From assembly GCA_023634235.1 (NCBI GenBank), contig JAMKCF010000003.1, forward strand, positions 15,036,742 to 15,100,741: a DNA stretch of 64,000 bases, read 5' to 3'. The stretch comes from Pisaster brevispinus. Its lineage: Eukaryota > Echinodermata > Asteroidea > Forcipulatida > Asteriidae. Positions within the stretch are counted from its first letter, which is position 1. Each line of letters starts with the position of its first letter. Positions 11,247 through 23,000 of the stretch are shown here, piece by piece. Below the pieces are notes generated by a model. That model ran no database searches, was not told the DNA's origin, and saw only the letters and a program-made list of their open reading frames with translations. The translations under genes were made by a program, and so were the position numbers.

Positions 11247-11306
11247 TGGTTACCGAAATTACATGTTTCTAAGGCCGTGTCCGAAACGGCGACTTCGGCT
11301 ACAGCT

Positions 11307-13250
11307 CAGGCCCGCGAGAGCGGGGGGTGCTGTGGGTGCTGCAGCACCCCCAACTTTTTTGGATGGGGGTGCAGCTGGTAGGGGGCCTATATACTAAAGC
11401 ACCCGGAGCTGGAATATTATACTAAAGCACCCAGAGGGACAAATACATACAAAACAGAAAGCACAAAAACAAAAGCAAACAAAAAGCTAACATACATTAA
11501 ATCACAAATATTTAAGGAACTTTAAAAAAAAATAAAAAATCACAAAACAAAAGTGATATGCAAAAAAAAGACGGTAAAAATACTTTAATAGATATACAAA
11601 ACACCTGTTTTCAAAGTTGAGGCCTACATAAAAAACAAATAAATACAAGCCGAAAAAATGATGTAAATAATTCAACAAATTCCCATTGTAAAAAGTAAAT
11701 AAATTTATTGTTTTGAAGTAACTCAAAAATAAACACACATTTCACAAACAAAAATAATCATACTGCATACAGAAACTATAAAAAAATATTAATAAAAAGC
11801 TTAGTACGTGCTTTTACAATGCAGATTTTAAAAGTGGGAAACACAACAAGTCACAACAAGTCAACTGAGAAATGGGGAAATTAATAATAATCTATCAAAG
11901 CCTTTACAAATATTTTGTTCACGCTTATAAAAAAATCGCAATAAAAACTACAGGTAGCCGTTAACGAGAGGCACTTATTGTTCCCTTCACACTTATCACT
12001 TCTGAACCTGACATACTCCGTTATTCATGTCAATATTAACGAAAGAGACGATAATTGTACGTAAAAAACTAGCCTTGGAAATATTTTAACATTTGGACCA
12101 CAATTCTAGTAATTTACTGCACGAGTCTCGAAAACTAATGGGGTCAAAATATCCAGACCACGAAGGTTTTTGGACCATTAATGGAGTAAGAAATATGTAG
12201 ACTTGGTACCCTGTGGTCACGTTCAAAAGACCGTGCAAGTCTGGCGACGAAAAGGTCACCATTGAGCTTCCGAGCACCTCTGAGCCATCAGCTAATGGGA
12301 GATTAACGTGGGTGCAATTTTAGGTGATTTTTTAAAAATTTTAAATCTCTTGTTTCCACATCAAAAACATTTTGGTAGAATGGCTACATTTTAAACTAAC
12401 AATTAAAGTCAAATGTTAATAAAATCAGGAAACTTATAGACATGAAGAAACCCTGCTTAACATCCTATCGCTTTGAGCGGCTGGGCGGTCCAGTGGCTAC
12501 CTTTTAGCCACTAGATAGCCCAGTCGCCCAAAGCGACACACTGTAACATGCGGTGGAAAACTCTCACCAGCTTGTGCTTGTAGAAAAAACGAGACATCGA
12601 AATAAAACTAAATAGCCATCGGTACGCTTTGTTCAAGTCAATGGCAATCATTATTAATTACTAATTTCCCCTGACTGGTAAAATGTTAATAAGGATGAAA
12701 TTGTTTAGCTTTAATGTAATTTTTCGTTCACCATCGTGGCAATGCCAAAAACGTATGACTATATTGTAAGCAATATTGATCAGTGAGCATTTGATGCCAG
12801 GGATAATTAAGCCTTCAGAAACTATTGTGTTCATCCTTGTAAAAAATTAACGAGAGGCACTTATTGCTCCCTTGGGTCTTATCACTTCCAAATTTGACAT
12901 ATTCCATTATTCATTGACAATATTAACGAAAGAACGATAAATGTACGTAAACAACTATGCATTGGAAATATTTTTCAATTTGAGCCACGATCTAGTAATT
13001 TACTGCAAGAGTCTCGAAATATCTTTTCACCCAACATCGCCTCGTCATTTTGGGGTAGTCATTTTGCAAATTACACTTATAATATTCCTGCCCCCCCCCC
13101 CAAAAAGGGAGAGATTTATGTGCCAAATCGTGTCTCTGGTTGTACGAAAGAGCATTTTAAGAACGCGGGCCCGGACCTTACACCGTATACGACAATTGTC
13201 TTTGAAAAAAACCCAGCACCCCTTTGCAAAAATTTGTTCTCGCGGGCCTG
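11307..13250. mobile_element. hAT-like non-autonomous transposon, 1.94 kb
   Basis: Starts CAGGCCCGCGAGA and ends TCTCGCGGGCCTG, perfect 13-bp terminal inverted repeats. Identical 8-bp flanks CTACAGCT at 11299-11306 and 13251-13258 form the target-site duplication, the hallmark of hAT elements. The interior is AT-rich with no transposase frame. It contains a diverged direct repeat of about 175 bp (11955-12132 and 12845-13020, both beginning TTAACGAGAGGCACTTATTG) and a 75-bp palindrome at 12464-12540. Confidence 0.88.
12464..12540. repeat. 75-bp palindrome (MITE-like hairpin)
   Basis: TATCGCTTTGAGCGGCTGGG on the left is mirrored by CCCAGTCGCCCAAAGCGACA on the right, around a centre at CTACCTTTTAGCC. 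It lies inside the hAT-like element, so it is either part of it or a nested small MITE. Confidence 0.65.
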
Positions 13251-13497
13251 CTACAGCTACGGCTAGATCACGCGCGTCTGCCTACTCTTATTCAACACTG
13301 GCAGACGCGCTGATCTAGCTCTATGGGTCATAAGAACTAGCCTTTTTTATTTAAAGACATTACAATTTACCCCCTCTCGAATCTGCTTTGAAAAAAATTG
13401 CCTTAAATTTTATATGTTTTTGTCGACTCAATAAATTAGAAATACCGGCTACGGTTTTATCGCAAATGTTAAAAAATATTATACGAACAAAAACTAA

Positions 13498-16400
13498 CTA
13501 CAACTTAGCACCAAGTTTCTTAAAGTTTTCTAAGCGTAACGGCAGTTGATCGTAGCTAGGCTTTTCGCCAGTCGCTAATTCACTCAGGATCTTGCCGACG
13601 ACAGGCGCCAACTTGAAGCCGTGACCTATATTATAGAGATAAGAGAGATTAAACTGGCTAATGGCGCTATAATCTATTTGAAAGTTAAAAAGGGTATAAT
13701 TACCAAAATAGTATTTTATGGAAGATCATTGTGTTAACCACATGTATAAATTAATACGTTTAGAATACCAAGGCAACTGTTCAGCTATTACAAACACATC
13801 AAAATATTTGAAGCAGAATTTGCCTATAAAACAAGACTTTGAAACTGTGGAGACACGCTGCTTTTGGCGATAACGCCATGTACATGAAACATCTTTTCGT
13901 CTGCTGGTGTAACAATTTCTCTGCAAGTAGAGTATAACGGTATCGGTTGTACTATTATTCACACTCACCCGAGAATCCACAGCCAACGATGATGTTTGGA
14001 TGGTCAGGGTGTCTGTCTAGAATGATCTCTTCATTCGGTGTGCTCTAGAAAAAAATACACAGCAGCCGATAAAATTATGTTTCCATTTAAAGTTTCGTTT
14101 GAATAGCATGGTTTTATAAAATTTACATGAATGGAAGTTTAAACTGAATGAATAATGGGGAGTAGCAGTATCGACTGCAACATTGCTTTTGTGACGCTGA
14201 ATTTCATAACCAAACATGAACATGAAATCAAATGAAAACAAAATTAGGGGAACTTCAGTGGCCTTTGTCATTTAAACAAACTCAGATGGCACAACAATGT
14301 TTGACCTTCTTTTGTATGTTATGTAAAAATAAAAAATAAAAGTAGGTTTTCCCGGTCATTTTTCGGCAAATTAATAAGCGGCCAATTTCAAGGGTTGCGT
14401 TTTTCGCGCGAAACTGAAAGCTCCTCAAATTACAGTCATTCAATTCTAACTAAGGCCTATTGTTCACGCAAGTGTTCTTTAGGGTCGTGCGATTTATGGG
14501 GGATAACCATTCCATTTGACGTTTCACTCCAACAGCATTCAAATTCGCAGCAGTTTTTTCAGTGGCAGAAACCTCTCGTTGCGCCCAGACTGCTAAAATT
14601 AAACGCCGATTTCACACGTCTAACACGACCGCCTCGAAGTGAACTTGGATGAGGCAAAAACGCTTACGAAAGTGAAGTTTGTTTGTTAGATGTTTGTGCA
14701 CTATGTGCACAAACACCCGTCTTGTTTTTCTGTTTGTTTTTGCTGAAAATGACCATGGAAAACCTTATTTCAGGATTACAGATTTTCGAGAGGAAAAAGT
14801 GTTGATTATATTGTATCTTTGAATTATTTAGGTGTTTGTGCACATAGTGCACAAACATCTCTTGATTTTGTGTTTGTTTTTGCTGAAAATGAAAAAGTGT
14901 TGATTATATTGTAAATTTCTTTGAATTCTCACGGTGTAAATGCAGTTTTCAATGACAGCTGGTTCCGGTACCAGACCAGGTACATGCTCTTTAACGAACT
15001 CCTTCAACTGGTCGATATCTTCAGTGTACCGTTCGTTGGGTCCCTCTTCTGGATCAGTGAAATGTTTTCCCTTATGGTTGCACACCTGTGGGTCCGATAA
15101 GGTGTGTCAGATTACGTAATGCATAACACGCAGCATAATTTTTGTTGGTGACAAAACCGTTTTGATAACAAATCTCATTTTTAGACTTTTCTGTTTTATT
15201 TCTGAATTAGCAGTGCCTGCTTGAGGCATAATTATACAAATGTTGTGTTTTGTCTATAATAATATGGGTATGAGAATCAAATTGGTTGTCAAAAGCTATC
15301 AGTGTTTTTTCTAAACTCTGAATTATTCGGTATTTTGTTCGAAAACGTTTTGCCTGATTTGGCAACAGACAGCATTTAATTTAGCGTATTACAATACATT
15401 GCATTCACCTTGAAAAGGCCCGGATACTCGGCGCTAGTGGGTAGTCCATATATCTCGAACTTCTCCGACAAGAAATAGAAACAGGGGTAGTTGGAGAACA
15501 TTCCCAGCTGCTTTTCCGGCCAGTAACACACTTTAATCCTCGTTAGCTTTACAACAAAATTGATCAATTATTATGATGAAGAAATAAGAGCATCACCGTA
15601 TACGGCAAACTTACTGCTACAACAAGGGCCTGTGTGGCAGGACATTCTGTGTCCCCATTATATGGCGAGTTGTGTAGAAATTTCGTCTGATAGCGCCCCT
15701 TTTTAAATTATCTTCCTTCAGCCCCTTGTTAATTTAGCGTGGGGGACACACACCGGGAGACAAAACCCTCCATGACACCCGTCCGGCTCGCCTCATTGTG
15801 AGATACCAAATTTAGACCAACTTTTCATAAAAGGAAGAATTGAAAAAATACCCCAAACCAATAAAAGAAACCCCAACCTCTCTCATAAAGAGTGCATCAC
15901 AGCGTTGAAACTTTGTTCCTTCTGTTACCCCCCCCCCCCCACGCCCAGGCAGCACAAACTGCTCCATATTTATTTTCCTATGTCGTAAAACATTTTACTA
16001 TGTTGTTTTCACTTTGGTCTGCTTTACACGTGTGGCTTTATTTTCCCCTCAACTTTTGACGGTAAAATGCGAAAACAGTCAAAATCACATTGCACCACAG
16101 ATAAAGCAACTGAATATACCTTCAGGGGAGGGTCAAGTCCCAATGGTCCTAGCAACTGAGATGCCCACGAGCCCGGGGTGAGAACAACGCTCTTAGCTGT
16201 ATATCGCCCCCTGTTGGTCACGATTGTCACAAGTTTTCCGGGGATGATTTGCAACACTTTTTCTTCATCTCGAATGATACCTCCTTGCTTCACGAACATG
16301 GTCTGGTTGTAAGAAAACAGGGATGGAAAATAGCCAGCAAAGATGCTTTGAAAGACAGCAAAAATACAGAATCTAACTGTAATTGGTAACTTTACCAAGA

Positions 16401-18487
16401 GTGATGAACCCCCGTGGCGTTTTCGCTGTCGCTGGTCTGCATTCAGCATCTTAAAACTGACGGGTCAACCAATGCCTATTTATACGCTACAGCATCAGGG
16501 GAGATTTTCTACGAACATGAACGACTTAAAACGAGTCTAACTGTCTGCTGGGGATTCATGTTCAGCGTAAATACCTGTTGTAGAGCTATGGTCACCCTTC
16601 AGCATCCCACGTGTGATGATACCCTACAACACCACAAGGCGATGTCCGTATAAATACTGGTAGACTTTGTAATTATAAATAGTAAACTTGCGGGTACCTC
16701 TGAAACTAAAGCCGGTCAAGTCTGTTTGCTGGGAATTCATGTTATGCCTACGTACCTGTAGAGCTTCGAGACACCGGTCAGCGTAAAGCACCCCACCTGA
16801 CGGGTCCACGAATGCCTTCACTTCAGGTTGGAATGCGAACCCAGGATAGCGCTGGCAGACCTGCTGAGCTGTGAGCAGCTCACAGGGTTTGTTCATGTCC
16901 TGCAAGTTGCCTCCACGGTGGTTGTAATCGTTGTGTGGAGGTCCATTCACAGACAAAAGACCAACATTTCTGGGTTTTTTTTTAAGAAACCAATATGAAG
17001 TGAGTCCGAAAAGTTAACTTAGGGCTAAGATTTCACAACGACCTGTGAGATTGAGTAGGCCTATAAGACGTAAATTATTGATCAAAGTGTGGTGTCACAC
17101 GAATTGCGATGACAATACAGACATCTCATCGAAGATGAATGATCGACTGACCCACTTAGGAAATAGTAAGTACTAGGGGCCTGCCTATGATGAAAAACAC
17201 AACAAAGAACACATGCCATATTCGGACACTTTGTAAAGTTTTGCCAGATTCTGGATTCTTCACATTTCGTTACCTGTAGAGTTTGGTGTCCACTTCTTGT
17301 TCCAGTCGTGCCCATGTCTCAAAGCATTCCGGCATCATCATGGCGTAGTGCTTCTGGAGGTAAGCATGGCGAGTGATGCGAGACTGACCATGGGAACTGC
17401 CTCGGTCATGCCCTAACTTGAACTGCAAGAAATGGACGGGGTCTTATTAGTGTGGGAGGGCGGTCGACGGGAAGGAACGATGTTTTTAGAGCCACGGTAA
17501 GCGCAAATGTTGTTGTTCAGATGCAAAATTTCGTATAAAACCAGAAGTATCTTGAATTCGCTACAAGCAAGTTTTAGGGATCATACACGTTTTGTAGTCT
17601 GGGAACAAGTTGCCTTTAAAAAATGTGTATAGGTGACCAAGTTAAACTTTCCTTCTCAAGCCTATGGCCTGCTCTTAACGTCGTACTTTTGTCGTGCCGA
17701 GCTAATTAGACAAATTATGAATTAAACTCGACAAAAGAACTGCCGTGTTGCAGGGAAAGCTCTGTCGCGCTACACGGTAGTTGACAAAGTTTACGTCGCG
17801 CTCTTGTCGTGTCGAATCGAACTGAATTCCTAGTCGGACGACAGCTTTTTGAAACTCAAACGTTGAAATAATCACACCCTCACAGAAACGTGCAGGGTAG
17901 CCTAATGTAATGCGTAATGTGAACGTTCTGCAGTTCTCCATAGCTGGGAGTATTGTGGGATGGGGGTAAGGAACCATCTTCTGACTGGAATGAACATAAT
18001 TCTGTACATTATTAGAATAATAATTAAACTAATTGATTTTGTTTGACACTCTACAAAAACAGACGATAAACGCCAACAACGTTGCGAATAATAAGGACAA
18101 AATACAAGGTGGGAACATTATCAATATGTTTTTGCATTTAATACTTGACGAGTGGTGTCACAGTTCGGAATTACCATAATGAAACCTGACTCTTAAGCAA
18201 TTGTCTCTTGCGTCGGCATTTGGAATCACTTTCAATGCGGTAAAATATTCTACTAAATTGACGTTTGTTACTGATTCGTTTGAATTGCAGCACCTTTGCC
18301 GTGAATCATGAATTCGACACGGCAACAGTGCGAGAAACTTCTAAAATCAAACCAAATGGGGTTTTGTGCATACCTGTTCGATTAACAGTGTTTTGACGCC
18401 CTTCTTCGTCAGCTGGTAGCAAGTTGCTGAACCTTCTACACCGGCTCCTACCACTACACAATCGTAGTTTGAAACGGTTTTGGCCAT
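13498..18487 (-). CDS. PIPOX: Peroxisomal sarcosine/pipecolate oxidase, copy A (PIPOX-like)
   Basis: FAD-dependent amine oxidase of the monomeric sarcosine oxidase family, expected to oxidise sarcosine and/or L-pipecolate in peroxisomes, releasing H2O2. Exons in transcript order: 18374-18487, 17274-17422, 16756-16969, 16120-16302, 15409-15546, 14933-15085, 13969-14044 and 13498-13625. All GT/AG, phases consistent, 384 residues (human PIPOX is 390). Seen: N-terminal Rossmann motif [30 protein letters not shown], the active-site His in CNHKGKHF (about residue 270), the covalent-flavin Cys in ENCIYT (about residue 314), [19 protein letters not shown], and C-terminal AKL, a PTS1 peroxisomal signal. 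Intact, no stop or frameshift. Exons are nearly identical to copy B, but introns differ except near some splice sites. Substrate preference cannot be read from sequence. Confidence 0.95.
14480..14935. repeat. Dispersed repeat and internal palindromic duplication in PIPOX-A intron 6
   Basis: GGATAACCATTCCATTTGAC and CAAATTCGCAGCAG at 14500-14560 recur at 23759-23820 in intron 2 of PIPOX-B, showing a dispersed repeat of about 200 bp. Next to it a unit beginning TGTTTGTGCACTATGTGCAC (14690) is repeated at 14833 as TGTTTGTGCACATAGTGCAC. Each unit is a palindrome and is followed by TGTTTTTGCTGAAAATGA. Confidence 0.6.
15630..15800. mobile_element. Diverged MITE related to the core of the 25.6-26.5 kb palindrome
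   Basis: TTCCTTCAGCCCCTTGTTAA and the following GTGGGGGACACAC and GGGAGACAAAACCCTCC resemble 26033-26100. Its left side, GGCAGGACATTCTGTGTCC, resembles the GGCAATTCTGTCTGGCGGGG terminus there. It lacks the GATCG iterons. It lies between exons 4 and 5 of PIPOX-A. Confidence 0.4.
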
Positions 18488-20016
18488 TTTGTTCCGTTCA
18501 TACAACCCTGTTCGCCAAGCCTAGACTGGATTACCTAGCCTATGATCCGTGACCCGTGAATGCGCTTTCGCAAAAATACTGCACCAGGACACCACGTGAA
18601 TGTACAGTACATGTACATCAGTTAATATAATAACACTTCAGTATAACCTTTGTATGAAGTAATCGACGACATCGTACGGTACAGAATGGTGCGCGTGACA
18701 TGTTTACAAAAGAGCCGCATAGCCTCAGCCTCTTCCCCAGGGTGTGTCGAGCAGTACGAGGCTGACTGCTCTCTCACCCTGGTATTGGAACATTTGCATA
18801 TCCAAAAATTTTGGATACGTATGCAAATTAGAATAGTCTGGCTGCATATCGAAATTCACATCTTCGCCATATATATAATAGTCTCGTGGTCCGGTACCAG
18901 ATTTAGTAGCTTGTATGTATTGGAAACATGTACATGTGCTAATGTAATGTTGTTGTCCAATCAGGGTCCAAGTGAGGAGTTTCCATCCCAGGGTTTACTA
19001 TTTACAAACATGGTTGGAAATAAAGTAAACCATGGGGACGAGGTTGACATAGCCTGGACTTGCTACGCAGGCATGATTTGTACACAACTGTTATTTTCAT
19101 CTCGGCAATTTATGCTGAACTTAGGCCTATGACACAAAATATAAAATATAAAAAATCCCTTTCCTTTGGGTATCTTGACCGCCCCCCTTCCCAAACTTTA
19201 TGTTTCGTCTTCATATATTATTATGGGGCTCACAATAAAACATACATTCTAAATCTCTGTGTCAGACTTTACCCCGATTCCGAGTCCCGTGGAGCCTGCC
19301 TTGGTCAGTTACGACCCGGAATTGGTCAAAAATAACCCAGTTATGGGTCAAACTGACGCAGAATTTGAGTTAAAAATCAAAATTTTAAAACCGGTCTCTA
19401 AGTCAGCCTGACCATATCTTGGTCAGGCTGACTTAGAAACCACTTTCTGACCAAGGTGTTATATGGAGTGTAGTCCCCAACGCAGCATTTAGGACGAATT
19501 TATATCACAGTATGTACGTCTTATTTATATACTTTTTGAGGCCGATGGCCGATTTCCTACCCTCCACCCAGGTAGTAGCTAATAAGCTGGACAGTTTTTT
19601 TCAGAACTAAATAGTCTCCCGAAGTAGTCTCTTGATTCCAAATCTACTCCGCGGCGGTAGAATTAAAAGCAAGACCTAGTTCTCTAAGAACAAATCTACA
19701 TAGCTAGTAGATATACACATGGTGTTACCGCAAACCGAATATACACTAAATCTTATTTATATATTTCATTTTATTTATTTTTACTTAGATTTTTTTTTTA
19801 ATACTGATGATGACCGAATTTATTTGTTTGCTAAGGATCATACGAAAAACCCTTTTAATTTTTAAATTATTACACCTAAAATTATTTACCCATAATACTT
19901 CGACCCTCTCGACTCTCCTTTGAGAAAATAGATCAATACTGTTTTATTCATTTAAACAATATTGGTGATACCGGAAGTTATATTTCAAAATTTAAACCAT
20001 TATTAAAAACAAAACA
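18488..20016. other. Intergenic between the two PIPOX copies
   Basis: Contains the presumed promoter of copy A. A 37-bp palindrome at 18792-18828 consists of ATTTGCAT and ATGCAAAT octamers facing each other around CCAAAAATTTTGG. A perfect 17-bp-stem hairpin (CTAAGTCAGCCTGACCA and its complement) lies at 19398-19436. No coding sequence recognised; a 160-codon ORF at 18650-19132 has no family match. Confidence 0.5.
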
Positions 20017-23000
20017 CTATAACTTAGCACCAAGTTTCTTAAAGTTTTCTAAACGTAACGGCAGTTGATCGTAGCTAGGCTTTTCGCCATTCGCTAATTC
20101 ACTCAGGATCTTGCCGACGACAGGCGCCAACTTGAAGCCGTGACCTTCGTAGAGATAAGAGAAAAATTAAACTTTGAATGGCCATGCTGCCATGGCTATA
20201 ATTAAGCAAATTAGCTAACTGAAATTTTTAAGTCATTATGTACAGTTAATATTGCATGTGAATGACATAATAATATATCATATTTACAAATAGGGACTAC
20301 ATTTAACTACAAGGCAACCCTTTATCCAAATATAATTATTAAGGCCTATTTTACATAAAATGCAGTTTTTGCTAGTTTAGGATTCTGAAACTTATGGTGG
20401 AAATATTATATGGTTTGCGGTAGCATGTGACTGACATGAAGCATCTCTCCCGACTTGTGGTGGTTCTATAAAAGAAACAAACTCTGCCACAAAGCTTCTC
20501 TACAATGCCAAATTAAAAAAGTTGTTTCCTTTTTTTTTTACCTGATGTTGGAAGCTGGAAGTTCGTGCATATTCTCTGCTACTTTAAACCACTCCTTGGA
20601 CATCTTTTAAATATCTGGGTTCACTTTCAGTAAACGTTAAAACGCGAACTTGTACCAATCGCACTACCGAACACAATGTTCTTTCCGTGTGAAGTTTAAA
20701 GATTTATGAACCCGCCAATTTATTTATATCATATTATACCATAATAGAGCAATGAACCGTTGGTTATACACAGCACACCAGTGACAGTGCAAAACGGAGA
20801 CTTACGTCATACCAGGGCTTCCCGTACGCAAATAAATTATAGCACATCAACGGTGCACTCAATTTATGTACTATAATATTCACACTCACCCGAGAATCCA
20901 CAGCCAACGATGATGTTTGGATGGTCAGGGTGTCTGTCCAGAATGATCTCTTCATTCGGTGTGCTCTAGAAAAAGAAATTAAATTTCTACTTAAAGTTTC
21001 GTATGAAACAGCACAGATTTCTGGAAGTTTCAATGAATGAAAGTTCAAACTGAACTAAAAAGATGATTCGTCGACTGCACAGCATTGTATTATTCGTTGG
21101 TTTTGTGACGCTGGTGACGTTTTAGTGATGTCAACCAAAGACATAACAGTCCTTTAGCTATGTACGTATGTATGTGATGTCGACTCAGTTGATCTTTATG
21201 AGAAGTTCGGAAACAAAAATGAACAAACATTTAAATGAGCAAATCTTTTACTTTCTGTCAGTGCATTTTGCATGATTTGGAGAAAACTACAAATAAAAAT
21301 TTCAATATTTGGCGTTTATAGAACTTTAAGAGAGGAAAAAGTTCCAGATGGTTCAAAGTAATTTATCGGTAGTTATTAAACTTGTATACTCACAGTGTAA
21401 ATGCAGTGCTCAATGACAGCTGGTTCCGGTACCAGACCAGGTACATTTTCCCTGATGAATTCCTTCAACTGGTCGATATCGTCTGAGTACCGTTCGTTGT
21501 CTCTGTCTTCTGGATCAGTTAAATTTTGCCCATGGTGGTAGCACAACTGCATGTAATTATAAAGATAAATTAATTTTAAAGAAACACAACGGAATGTTGT
21601 TGGGTTTTTTTGTTTCTAAAAATATATTTATGTTCATGTTTATGATTGATTAAACAGGCAAGCAATATTCTAAAATTTACCAACCGTTTAAACCAGCTTT
21701 GATGTTATAGTGAGTAAAGTGCTTGACCGCCCATAAAATTTGCATTTACAACAAAAGGTTAATGTGCAACAAATGTTCAACGTCATCTTTTTAGCACAAT
21801 CAAACTGAATGCTATTATAAAATTAAAATTTCAGCTTAGTCCACGTACACGTAAATTTCATGCATCCCGATCGCAAATGTCATGTTTTGCTTCCGTGCCA
21901 ACCATGCATACGACCACAAACTTGCGTTACCGAATAAATGTTTCTTTTGGTCCAACACTACTGTTTTTGGCAATGACAATTTACAATCACCTTGACCAGG
22001 CCAGGATACTCGGCACTGGGTAGTCCGTAGGCCTCGTACTTCTCCGACAAGAAATAGAAACAGGGGTAGTTGGAGAACATTCCCAGCTGCTTTTCCGGCC
22101 AGTAACACACTTTAATCCTCGTTAGCTGCATGCAACAAGTAGCCATAGTTCAAGTCAGAATACTGTTATTGATAAAACTACGATGAGGACGAGCGTTACG
22201 TAATCACATGATCATTGTATATGGCAGACCTAAGACCTTGCCACATTGTGACCACTGTCCAGTAAAAGCAGGGAGAAGTACCATGATCTCTTCTTAAAAG
22301 GTGCACCAATATTTCCGATGAGCATAGCCCAAAAACTGAACGGCTAACCTCTCCCCAAAATGAGACCAACAAAAGTTTAGTTGTCTCCAAATGTATTTGA
22401 TTTGATTTCAAGAGGCTGAAAGATATGAAGTAATTATTTGAGAATTTTATTTTAATAATCCTATAAAAAGTATGTGTTGATATTAAGCAACTCATCTCAA
22501 TTAAATTAATATACCTTCAGGGGAGGGTCAAGTCCCAAAGGTCCTAGCAGCTGAGATGCCCACGAGCCCGGGGTGAGAACAACGCTCTTAGCTGTATACC
22601 GCCCCCTGTTGGTCACGATTGTCACAAGTTTTCCGGGGATGATTTGCAACACTTTTTCTTCATCTCGAATGATACCTCCTTGCTTCACGAACATGGTCTG
22701 GTTGTGAGAAAACAGCGAAGCAAAATTGAAATGTAGAGAGGTGTTTCGTGTTCCAGTGCAGCGTAAGAATTGCACATGGCGACATACATTAATAGTCTGG
22801 CGTGCATGATGCATAATATTCGCCTTTATTCGAGATCAAATTGTCGAAAACACATAGTACCGTGCGCTGAGCACAACACTTCAATGAACTGGTGTTACTA
22901 AAAAGTATAGCTGGATCTTGTCCATTGAAAATAGTTTGTTTCGAAGCCGTCTTGATCAAATATTAAATGTCTGCAAGTGCAGGGTCCAGTTTCAAAAAGG

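Larger units (their letters stand above)
11272..13330. mobile_element. Older Harbinger-like MITE split by a later insertion
   Basis: The left part (11272-11306) reads GGCCGTGTCCGAAACGGCGA and matches the TIR of the MITE at 47-187. The right part (13251-about 13330) continues with TACGGCTAGATCACG and GCTGATCTAGC, as in the copy at 37634-37800. The two halves are separated by the hAT-like element. The far right TIR has diverged or is truncated. Confidence 0.55.

Noticed and set aside
10697..11397. ORFs of 150-208 codons with KQTN or VCLF repeats
   Set aside because: They are translations of the (AAAC)n microsatellite in several frames and on both strands; no gene structure supports them.
18650..19132. 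160-codon ORF between the PIPOX genes
   Set aside because: No family match, no splice-compatible extension, and it crosses the octamer palindrome; likely chance.
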